In this document: positions 43,006 through 49,953 of the stretch, one piece after another | How the letters are laid out: the number at the start of each line of letters is the position of its first letter | Position numbering within the stretch: position 1 is the first letter of the stretch | Source: Desulfobacca_B sp046538075 | GTDB lineage: Bacteria > Desulfobacterota > Desulfobaccia > Desulfobaccales > Desulfobaccaceae | Length of the DNA stretch: 64,000 nucleotides | Assembly: GCA_046538075.1 (NCBI GenBank) | Contig: JBKHJN010000002.1 | Span: forward strand, 51,915 to 115,914 | Direction of reading: 5' to 3' | Translations under genes and position numbers: made by a program | Notes under the pieces: generated by a model | What the model was told of the DNA's origin: nothing | Database searches by the model: none | What the model saw: the letters and a program-made list of their open reading frames with translations, nothing else

Positions 43006-43935
43006 TTAAATGTTCAACTCATTCCGGGTTTTGGTCACCGCGTCTGCGGATTTCTGCAGCATGGCCTGTTCTTCCGGGGTTAACGGCAGTTCCAATACCT
43101 TCTCAATCCCCCCGGCCCCCAATACCACCGGCACGCCAAAAAAGATGTCTCTGAGGCCGTATTCCCCCTCCATATACACCGATACCGGCACCAGGCGTTT
43201 CTGGTCTTTCAGAATGGCCTCGGCCATTTGGGCCGCGGCCGCGGATGGAGCATAAAAGGCCGATCCGGTTTTGAGCAGCCCCACGATCTCGCCGCCGCCT
43301 TTGCGGGTTCGATCGACCAGGGCCTCCAGACGTTCAGGGCTGATCAGATGGGTAACCGGAATGCCAGATACCGTAGTGTAGCTCAACAACGGCACCATAT
43401 CATCCCCATGACCGCCCAGGACCACCGAGTGCACCTCTTCGACCGCAGTCCCCAGTTCCATGGCAATAAAACAGCGGAACCGGGCAGTGTCCAGGATGCC
43501 GGCCATTCCGATAACCCGTTGACGGGGCAAGCCGCTGACCTTTTTCATCACATAGCACATGGCATCCAGCGGGTTCGCCACATTGATCAGGATTGCCTGG
43601 GGGGATAGGGCAGCCACATTTTTGGTAACCTCGGCCACAATCTTGGTATTAGTGTTTAGCAAGTCTTCCCGACTCATTCCAGGTTTGCGGGCTACCCCGG
43701 AGGTCACGATGACCAGATCGGAGTCGGCGGTCTCCTCATAACCGTTGCTGCCGATAATATTGACATTAAACCCAAAGATGGGGCGGGCCTCCATCAGGTC
43801 TAAGGCCTTACCCTGGGCCATGCCCTCCAAAATATCCACCAGAACAATGTCGCCCAACTCACGTTCGGCCATCCAATGGGCACAGGTCGCCCCCACATTT
43901 CCTGCCCCTACAACGGTAATCTTTTTGCGTGCCAT
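43006..43935 (-). CDS. mdh: Malate dehydrogenase (LDH-like type)
   Basis: Interconverts malate and oxaloacetate with NAD. The 309-residue protein belongs to the LDH-like MDH group: KITVVGAGNVGATCAHWMAE, VDILEGMAQGKALDL with the NAD-selecting Asp, the substrate-loop arginine in GVARKPGMSREDLL (Arg, not the Gln of lactate dehydrogenase), NVANPLDAMCYVM and the catalytic His in VVLGGHGDDMVPL. A single gene with its own promoter, divergent from menA. It would serve the oxidative or anaplerotic citric-acid steps. Confidence 0.95.
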   Translation of the reverse strand: MARKKITVVGAGNVGATCAHWMAERELGDIVLVDILEGMAQGKALDLMEARPIFGFNVNIIGSNGYEETADSDLVIVTSGVARKPGMSREDLLNTNTKIVAEVTKNVAALSPQAILINVANPLDAMCYVMKKVSGLPRQRVIGMAGILDTARFRCFIAMELGTAVEEVHSVVLGGHGDDMVPLLSYTTVSGIPVTHLISPERLEALVDRTRKGGGEIVGLLKTGSAFYAPSAAAAQMAEAILKDQKRLVPVSVYMEGEYGLRDIFFGVPVVLGAGGIEKVLELPLTPEEQAMLQKSADAVTKTRNELNI

Positions 43936-44034
43936 GCGGCCTCCTTTTTATTGCAACTCGATAACCGAAGTTCTCGAGTTATTCTTTTTTAAATCTATTA
44001 AAAATAATCTTTTTGTGCCCAGCAAGCAACCTAA

Positions 44035-44063
44035 ATTATAGAAAACCAGCCATGCAAGGTAAA
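44035..44063 (-). promoter_or_regulatory. Predicted promoter of mdh
   Basis: Read leftward, TTTACC (44063-44058), 17 bases, perfect TATAAT (44040-44035). Leaves a leader of about 95 bases before the mdh ATG. Confidence 0.5.
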
Positions 44064-44223
44064 AAGCTCGGTATCGTTGACTGTGGACCGGATAAATAAC
44101 CAAGACCACAAATCAGCACTCCAGCGGCAAGAAGGCCAAGGCATTGACTCCCTTGTTGATTCCCCTTATAATCGCCTTGATGGGCAGGATGATGCAGTAA
44201 AGACTGACTGCTGGGAGACCGCG

Positions 44224-45126
44224 ATGAATGTTTATCTACAAGCCCTGCGGCTGCCCTTTCTGACCGGTTCGCTGATGCCGGTGGCGGCCGGAGGGGCCTT
44301 GGCCTATTGGCTTGAAAAGACCACGAATTTACCCATGCTCGGGCTTACCTTGCTGGGGGTGGGAATGTTACATTTGGGCGCCAATCTGATCAATGATTAT
44401 TTCGACGCCCAGGGCAGTGATCCGATCAATCTCAAACTGACCCCGTTCAGCGGCGGCAGCCGGGTTATCCAGAACCAGCAATTTTCGGCGAGCACCATTA
44501 AAAACATGGCCTGGGCTTGCTTTGCCCTGGCCATTGCCTCGGGATTGACCCTGATCTACCTGGGCCGCCCGCTGGTGGCAGTGCTGGGGGTGCTGGGGTT
44601 GCTGGGCGGATATGCTTATTCGGCCCAACCCGTGCAACTGATGAGCCGGGGCATGGGAGAGTTGGATATCTTTTTGGTGTTCGGGCCGCTGATTACCCTG
44701 GGAACTTACTATGTCTTGGTCGACAAGCTAACCCTCGTGGCCTTTATGGCTGGCATCCCTTTCGGTTTCTTGATTGCCGCGGTCATCTGGATCAATCAGT
44801 TCCCGGATATTGAGGCTGACCGAGAGGTAGGCAAAAATCACCTGGTGGCGCAGCTCGGCCTTTCGGCTTCGCGCTGGGTTTACGCCGGGCTGATGTTGGG
44901 CCCCTTTGTTTTTCTGCCCATTCTGGTAGAAGTCTATGGATTGCCGGATCTGCTGTTTGCCGCTTTACTGCCTTTGCCATTGGCGGTCCGAGCCATCCGC
45001 GTGCTCTGCCATCATTATCATACCTACGAAAAGATTATTCCGGCTCAGGCTTTGACCATTCAGACTCACCTTCTCTTTGGCCTGACCATGACTCTGTCCC
45101 TGCTCTACGCGGCCTGGTTCAGATAG
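44224..45126 (+). CDS. menA: UbiA-family prenyltransferase, MenA-like (1,4-dihydroxy-2-naphthoate polyprenyltransferase)
   Basis: A 300-residue polytopic enzyme of the UbiA superfamily. Start chosen at ATG 44224 (MNVYLQALRLPFLTGSLMPV), seven bases after GGGAG; the longer open frame to 44077 is not membrane-like. The two Asp-rich prenyl-diphosphate motifs are NLINDYFDAQGSD (about residues 52-64) and NQFPDIEADREVGK (about 195-208), and FSGGSRVIQ is typical of MenA rather than UbiA. About eight to nine helices are seen. It would attach the isoprenoid tail in menaquinone synthesis, the electron donor expected for QmoC. Other UbiA functions are possible. Confidence 0.82.
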   Translation: MNVYLQALRLPFLTGSLMPVAAGGALAYWLEKTTNLPMLGLTLLGVGMLHLGANLINDYFDAQGSDPINLKLTPFSGGSRVIQNQQFSASTIKNMAWACFALAIASGLTLIYLGRPLVAVLGVLGLLGGYAYSAQPVQLMSRGMGELDIFLVFGPLITLGTYYVLVDKLTLVAFMAGIPFGFLIAAVIWINQFPDIEADREVGKNHLVAQLGLSASRWVYAGLMLGPFVFLPILVEVYGLPDLLFAALLPLPLAVRAIRVLCHHYHTYEKIIPAQALTIQTHLLFGLTMTLSLLYAAWFR

Positions 45127-45216
45127 AAGATAAACCAACGACTTTCAAGTATACATTTAGTGTTAAGTTGCGGAAGTTATCGTTATACATATTTCAATCA
45201 AAGTTACCACCTTTTT

Positions 45217-45254
45217 CCCTCTCCCCCTGGGGGAGAGGCTTAGGGTGAGGGGGA
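45217..45254. repeat. REP-like palindromic intergenic element
   Basis: Starts CCCTCTCCCCCTGGGGGAGA and continues GGCTTAGGGTGAGGGGGA. The first part forms a CTCTCCCC/GGGGAGAG hairpin and the second is a degenerate copy of the right arm. Elements of this form are widespread in bacterial genomes as extragenic palindromes. Only one copy lies in this window, between menA and the asparaginase gene. Confidence 0.6.
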
Positions 45255-45304
45255 TTTATCTATCGCTCATTTAAGCAATTGAGTACTAGCTTTAGGAGAG
45301 TATG

Positions 45305-46312
45305 ATGGCAGAAATCCTGGTAAAAGTTACCCGGGGGGACCGGGTTGAAAGTGTTCATTGCGGCCATATTGCCGTGGTTGACGGTTCCGGCCGCTTGGTT
45401 CATTCTATCGGCGACCCTGATCTATGGGTCTGTCTGCGCTCCATCGCCAAACCCATCCAGGCCCTGCCGGTGTTGCTGACCGGGGCGGCGGCGGCTTTCG
45501 GCTTTGGTCCCGAGGAACTGGCCATATTTTGCGGCTCCTTGAGCGGCCAGGATTATCATGTCGCTTTGGTGCAAAAAGTTTTGGATCGCCTGGGTCTGAC
45601 CGTCGACCACCTGCAGTGCGGCATTCATCCCCCGTCCCATCGACCCACGGCCCAGGCCCTGGCCCAGGCCGGATTGCAGCCCACCCCGCTGCACAACAAT
45701 TGCGCCGGCAAACATGCTGCCATGCTTACCCTTTGTGTCCATCAGGGCTGGTCGGTTGAAAATTATCTCGAACCCCAGCACCCGGTCCAGCAAATGGTGC
45801 TCGATACCATCGCCCAAGTAACCGAGGTGCCCCGGGAGCAGATTACCGTGGCCATTGACGGCTGCGGGGTGCCGGTATTTTATGTGCCCTTGCGCCAGAT
45901 CGCCTGGGCCTATGCCCAATTAGCCGCCGCTGCTGCCAAGGTTCCCTCCAATCCGGTCATGGCGGGACTGGGTAAACTGATCCAGGCCAGCCTGTCCCAT
46001 CCCCGGCTGATCGCGGGGGACGGCCGCCTGTGTACTGATATTATGCTGGCCCTGCCTAACAAAATCTTCGCCAAGACCGGGGCTGAGGGGGGCTATGCCC
46101 TGGCTTTGCTCGATGCCGGGCTGGGAGTGGCCATTAAAATTTCTGATGGCCATCCCCGCGGCCTCAACCCCACCGTCATCGAAACCCTTAGCCAACTGGG
46201 GGTCCTGACCCCAGAGGCAGGTAACGCCCTGGCCGGTTATCATCACCCCGTAATCAAAAATCATCTAAAAAATGTGGTGGGCGAGGTAAGGCCAATGCTT
46301 AATTTAACTTAG
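45305..46312 (+). CDS. L-asparaginase II (Rhizobium etli type)
   Basis: A 335-residue protein of the thermolabile R. etli-type asparaginase family, unrelated to the E. coli AnsA/AnsB fold. Visible family features are LRSIAKPIQALPVLLTGAAA with the Ser/Lys core, CGSLSGQDYHVALV, HNNCAGKHAAMLTLC with paired conserved Cys/Lys, VAIDGCGVPVFYVPL and TGAEGGYALALLDAGLGVAI. It would hydrolyse asparagine to aspartate and ammonia in the cytosol. AGGAG lies six bases before ATG 45305 (another ATG is at 45302). A single gene flanked by a REP-like repeat on the left. Confidence 0.88.
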   Translation: MAEILVKVTRGDRVESVHCGHIAVVDGSGRLVHSIGDPDLWVCLRSIAKPIQALPVLLTGAAAAFGFGPEELAIFCGSLSGQDYHVALVQKVLDRLGLTVDHLQCGIHPPSHRPTAQALAQAGLQPTPLHNNCAGKHAAMLTLCVHQGWSVENYLEPQHPVQQMVLDTIAQVTEVPREQITVAIDGCGVPVFYVPLRQIAWAYAQLAAAAAKVPSNPVMAGLGKLIQASLSHPRLIAGDGRLCTDIMLALPNKIFAKTGAEGGYALALLDAGLGVAIKISDGHPRGLNPTVIETLSQLGVLTPEAGNALAGYHHPVIKNHLKNVVGEVRPMLNLT

Positions 46313-46362
46313 TCCTCACCACCTGCCTTGCCTTTCAAGGATAATCGAGATAAAGTAATTTT

Positions 46363-47760
46363 ATGATTGACCGAGAATGTCGGCGCCGGCTGCGAGCCCT
46401 TGTCGGCTCCGAAAATCTGCTGACCGAAATCGAAGACCGGCGCTGTTATGCCTACGATGCCACCAACCTGAATTACTTGCCCGAAGCGGTAGCCTTTCCG
46501 GCTACCCCCCTGGAAGTGGCCCAGATCGTCAGACTGGCGAACAAGTACCGCTTTCCAGTGGTGCCGCGCGGGGCCGGGACCGGAACTACCGGCGGGGCCT
46601 TGCCGGTGCAGGGAGGGCTGGTATTGGTCACCACCCGCCTCAATCATATCCTGGAGATTGATGCCGACAATTTCGTGGCCGTGGTGGAGCCGGGGGTGAT
46701 CACCGGCCATCTCAAGGCCGCGGTTGAAAAACATGGCCTCTATTATCCGCCGGATCCCTCCAGCGCCAATTTCTCTACTATCGGCGGCAATGTCGCCGAA
46801 TGTGCCGGCGGGCCGGTGGCAGTGCAGTATGGCGTTACCCGTGATTATGTGTTGGGCCTCAGCGTGGTGTTGCCCACCGGGGACCTGATCGACACCGGGG
46901 TGCGGACCGCCAAAGGGGTGGTAGGCTATGACCTGACCCGTTTGTTGATCGGCTCCGAGGGAACCCTGGGGGTAATCACTCGCATCATTTTGCGATTGGT
47001 GACCCGGCCCGCCGCCCGTCAGACGCTGCTGGCCGGGTTCAGCGACCTCAAAGTGGCCGCGCAAGCCGTGGGCCGCATTCTCAAGGCGCGGTTGGCCCCG
47101 ACTGCTTTGGAATTTCTGGACCGCACCACCCTGGCCTGCGTGCGGGAACTGTTGCCCTTTACCCTGCCGGAGGCCATCCAGGCCCTGCTGCTCATTGAGG
47201 TCGACGGCCATCCCCATGATGTGCGGGAACGCGGCGAGCAGATACAGGCCTTTTGCCGGGACACCGGGACCCTCCTGATGCTGGCAGCCCAGAATGAGGC
47301 GGAAGCCGAAAAACTATGGCGGGCTCGCAAATCCATATCCCCGGCCTCCTTTAAGCTCAAACCGCACAAGTTGAGCGAAGACGTGGTGGTGCCCATCAGC
47401 CAGATTCCGGCGCTGGTGGCCCGGGTAGAAGAGATCGCCCGACAGCAGGATTTGCCGATCCTCTGTTTTGGGCATGCCGGGGATGGCAACATTCATGTCA
47501 ATGTTATGTATGATGCCCAGATCGAGCGGGAAGCGGCCGCGGTTCAAACCGCAGTGCGGCAAGTCTTCCTGACCGTTCGGGAATTGCAGGGCACCCTGTC
47601 GGGGGAACACGGCATTGGCATCACCAAATCAGCCTTTCTGAGGCTGGAATTATCCGAAGCCGCCATCGCCCTCAGTCAGCGGCTCAAACAGGCCTTTGAT
47701 CCACATAATATCATGAATCCCGGCAAGATTTTCTATTCATCGCCTGAGCTTCCCATATGA
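46363..47760 (+). CDS. FAD-linked 2-hydroxyacid (glycolate/D-lactate) dehydrogenase, GlcD-like
   Basis: A 465-residue flavoprotein of the VAO/PCMH family. The FAD domain has VPRGAGTGTTGGALPVQGGL, VVEPGVITGHL, DPSSANFSTIGGNVAECAGG and GSEGTLGVITRI; the cap domain has LCFGHAGDGNIHVNVMYD and GTLSGEHGIGITKSAFL with the substrate histidines; it ends FDPHNIMNPGKIF. Oxidises a 2-hydroxy acid and passes electrons to the iron-sulfur partner encoded next, with which it overlaps by four bases (ATGA). In sulfate reducers such pairs usually act on D-lactate or glycolate; the substrate here is not determined. Confidence 0.92.
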   Translation: MIDRECRRRLRALVGSENLLTEIEDRRCYAYDATNLNYLPEAVAFPATPLEVAQIVRLANKYRFPVVPRGAGTGTTGGALPVQGGLVLVTTRLNHILEIDADNFVAVVEPGVITGHLKAAVEKHGLYYPPDPSSANFSTIGGNVAECAGGPVAVQYGVTRDYVLGLSVVLPTGDLIDTGVRTAKGVVGYDLTRLLIGSEGTLGVITRIILRLVTRPAARQTLLAGFSDLKVAAQAVGRILKARLAPTALEFLDRTTLACVRELLPFTLPEAIQALLLIEVDGHPHDVRERGEQIQAFCRDTGTLLMLAAQNEAEAEKLWRARKSISPASFKLKPHKLSEDVVVPISQIPALVARVEEIARQQDLPILCFGHAGDGNIHVNVMYDAQIEREAAAVQTAVRQVFLTVRELQGTLSGEHGIGITKSAFLRLELSEAAIALSQRLKQAFDPHNIMNPGKIFYSSPELPI

Positions 47761-49010
47761 CTGAGCCCTTGCCTATTTTGGCGTCACCACGTTCGTCCTG
47801 CATCCGTTGCGGGGCATGCATGGAGGTCTGCCCCCTGTACCAGCGGCTGGGGCGTGAACCAGTGGTAGCCCGGGGCAAACTCAGCCTGCTGCAGGCCCTG
47901 GAGTCCGGAGAACTGGCGGCTAGCCGCCATTTTCAGGAAATTCTGGAGTGTTGTTTACTCTGTGGGGCCTGCACTGAAAAATGTGTGGCCCAGATTCAGA
48001 TACCGGAGCTCATCAGGAAGGGGCGGGCCCGGGTGCGGACCTTACATGGCCCCCATTGGAGTCCGGCCCTGGCCCTGGTCCATTTGACCCGCCAGAGTCC
48101 GCAGCTGATCCCGGCTTTGGCCGAAGTCGCGCCGCTGCTTAATCGAATGAAAGACTGGCTGGGGGAACAGAGCGGCTGGTTTTACCGCCTCTGGCCCGGG
48201 CTGGCCGGTCCCTTGAAACTATTGCCGCCTTTAGCCCGGCAGCCCTTTTTGGCTACGGTGCCCAAGCTCATACCGGGACGCGGCCCTCTGAAAATCGCCT
48301 TTTTTGTGGGCTGCGGTTTGCAGGCCTGGTTCCCGGAGGCAGGACAGGCCTTTCTGAAGCTCTGTCAACGGCTGGAGGTGGAAGTGGTAATTCCACCGAC
48401 CCAGGGTTGCTGCGGCCTCTTGGCTGAATGTGCTGGAGAACGGCAAGTGGCCCTGGAACTGGGCCGTCAACTGTTAGAACAATTTTGCCCTCTAAAGGTG
48501 GATTATATTGTCAGCGCCTGTGCCTCCTGCAGCTATCAACTGAAGTGCCAGGGGCAACTGTTTCAGGATACCTCCCTGGCGGCCGAAGCTGCCTGGTTTT
48601 CGGCCCGGTTATGGGAGGCCAGTGAATTTCTGGTGCATATCCTGGGATTGAGCCGTTATCCATTTTCGCCGGCCCGCCCCGGGCGGCGGATACTTTTTCA
48701 TGATCCCTGCCACTTGCACCGCGGTCAAGGCATCTCCCAGGAGCCCCGGGAGCTTCTCGAAGCCGTCCCCGGCCTGGAGCTGGTCGAACCCCCGGGCGGC
48801 AAGAGTTGCTGCGGTCAGGGGGGCCTGTTTGGCCTCTGTTATCCAGACCTGTCTAGAACCATCGGGCGGGAACTGATGCAGGTTTATCAACAGGCCGGGG
48901 CCGCCGAGGTAGTAAGCGCCTGCAGCGGCTGCCTGGTGCAATTGCTCAGTCTAGCCCCTCCCGACCTGCCGGTTGGCCATTTCCTGGAGGTGCTGGCCGA
49001 TTCTTGTTAA
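47757..49010 (+). CDS. GlcF/HdrD-like iron-sulfur oxidoreductase with CCG domains
   Basis: A 417-residue electron-transfer protein. Two N-terminal [4Fe-4S] motifs are Cys15/18/21/25 (CIRCGACMEVC) and Cys66/69/72/76 (CLLCGACTEKC). Two CCG domains follow: FFVGCGLQAWF, GCCGLLAECAGE and SACASCSYQL in the first, then HDPCHLHRGQGI, SCCGQGGLFGL and SACSGCLVQL in the second. CCG domains in HdrD and DsrK bind a cluster that reacts with a disulfide or with DsrC. It accepts electrons from the flavoprotein upstream. dsrC is the very next gene, 143 bases on. Confidence 0.9.
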   Translation: MTEPLPILASPRSSCIRCGACMEVCPLYQRLGREPVVARGKLSLLQALESGELAASRHFQEILECCLLCGACTEKCVAQIQIPELIRKGRARVRTLHGPHWSPALALVHLTRQSPQLIPALAEVAPLLNRMKDWLGEQSGWFYRLWPGLAGPLKLLPPLARQPFLATVPKLIPGRGPLKIAFFVGCGLQAWFPEAGQAFLKLCQRLEVEVVIPPTQGCCGLLAECAGERQVALELGRQLLEQFCPLKVDYIVSACASCSYQLKCQGQLFQDTSLAAEAAWFSARLWEASEFLVHILGLSRYPFSPARPGRRILFHDPCHLHRGQGISQEPRELLEAVPGLELVEPPGGKSCCGQGGLFGLCYPDLSRTIGRELMQVYQQAGAAEVVSACSGCLVQLLSLAPPDLPVGHFLEVLADSC

Positions 49011-49068
49011 CTAGTGATAATTACTGGCTTCCGAGATCTTTAAAATTTTTATCCTGGACTTTTATATG

Positions 49069-49097
49069 TTGACAAGTTATCCAATATTTAGTAGAAA
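49069..49097 (+). promoter_or_regulatory. Possible promoter of dsrC
   Basis: TTGACA (49069-49074), 17 bases, TAGAAA (49092-49097). The -35 is perfect, the -10 weak. It would give dsrC its own transcript of about 50 bases of leader. Confidence 0.38.
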
Positions 49098-49153
49098 AAA
49101 AAATCACTGTAGAAAAAAATCACATGGTGTAAAATTAAAAAGGAGGTGTACAT

Positions 49154-49471
49154 ATGGCCATTGTAGAACACAAAGGCAAAACCTTTGAGGTAGATGAGGA
49201 TGGTTTCCTGCAAGATTTGGACGCTTGGGGCCCGGATTGGGTAGACTTTGTCAAGGAGTCCGAGGGCATCCACGAGCTTACCGACGACCATTGGAAAGTA
49301 ATCAATATGTTGCAGGATTACTTCAAGAAAAACGGCATCGCTCCGATGGTGCGTATCCTTTCCAAGGTCACCGGCTTTAAGCTGAAATATATTTATGAGC
49401 TTTTTCCCTCGGGACCGGGCAAGGGCGCCTGTAAGATGGCCGGTCTGCCCAAACCTACTGGTTGCGTCTGA
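49154..49471 (+). CDS. dsrC: DsrC sulfur-carrier protein
   Basis: DsrC carries sulfite-derived sulfur as a trisulfide between DsrAB and the DsrMKJOP membrane complex. The 105-residue protein has the full TusE/DsrC fold and both redox cysteines of true DsrC: Cys93 (GKGACKMAG) and the penultimate Cys104 (PTGCV), at the standard numbering. Earlier residues GFLQDLDAWGPDWVDFVKES and MVRILSKVTGFKLKYIYELF are characteristic. It starts behind a near-perfect AAGGAGGTG. It is not next to dsrAB here; its neighbours are the GlcDF-like pair upstream and a radical SAM gene downstream. Confidence 0.97.
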   Translation: MAIVEHKGKTFEVDEDGFLQDLDAWGPDWVDFVKESEGIHELTDDHWKVINMLQDYFKKNGIAPMVRILSKVTGFKLKYIYELFPSGPGKGACKMAGLPKPTGCV

Positions 49472-49544
49472 CCCAGAATCGACGGCGCGGTTGGCTCTGG
49501 TCAGGCAAGACCGACCCCAGCAAACTATCCGGTTGACATTGAGT

Positions 49545-49593
49545 TTTTTGAAGCAGATACTGGCATTTTCTGTGCCAGGTTCTGCTTCAAAAA
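49545..49593. other. Long two-tier hairpin downstream of dsrC
   Basis: TTTTTGAAGCAGA (49545-49557) is the exact complement of TCTGCTTCAAAAA (49581-49593), and inside it CTGGCA (49560-49565) pairs with TGCCAG (49573-49578). Neither side is followed by a T-run outside the stem, so it is not a textbook terminator although it may still act as one or protect the dsrC mRNA end. Confidence 0.55.
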
Positions 49594-49818
49594 CTTCTTG
49601 CATTTTAAAGGCGAGGTTTTTCCTCTTAAAGATACCTACCTAAGCGAAAAAAATTGACAATTTATTCCGGGTGAGTTAGCTTCAATAAGAAAAGGCGATA
49701 ATTTCCTCTGGGGAAAATTGTTTTTTACAGCCGGGCCTGAGCTTGAATGCCCGTAAGGGGGGAAAATTACCCATAAAATTAATGACAAGGCTTTCTTGAC
49801 TTGAGGAGATGCGGTTCG

Positions 49819-49855
49819 CCAACCCTATTCCAGATATTCTGGGGTGCAGGGTTGG
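49819..49855 (+). promoter_or_regulatory. Nested stem-loop in the radical SAM leader
   Basis: CCAACCCT (49819-49826) pairs with AGGGTTGG (49848-49855), enclosing CCAGA/TCTGG (49830-49834 and 49838-49842). It lies about 100 bases before the start codon; a role in mRNA control is possible but unproven. Confidence 0.35.
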
Positions 49856-49953
49856 TATTTAGATTTAGGGTAAACAGTTGCAGCGAACATTTCAGTCGTT
49901 GTCGGCCAGGGATATTGGTAACCTGAGCCGACCACTGCCGTTAAGAGGTTAAT

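Larger units (their letters stand above)
49472..49953 (+). other. Structured intergenic region between dsrC and the radical SAM gene
   Basis: 482 bases without a supported gene. It holds a long hairpin (49545-49593), a TTGACA at 49654-49659 without a good -10, a short GGGC/GCCC hairpin near 49735-49752, and a nested stem-loop (49819-49855). The last 100 bases form the leader of the radical SAM gene. No match to a known riboswitch could be made. Confidence 0.5.

Noticed and set aside
46309..47217. 302-codon leftward ORF opposite the GlcD-like gene
   Set aside because: It lies wholly antisense to a well-supported flavoprotein gene and shows no motifs; an effect of GC-rich codon use.
49600..49953. 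Cobalamin riboswitch before the B12-type radical SAM gene
   Set aside because: Looked for the conserved B12 box and GCCACTG element; only a loose ACCACTG is present, without the flanking core.
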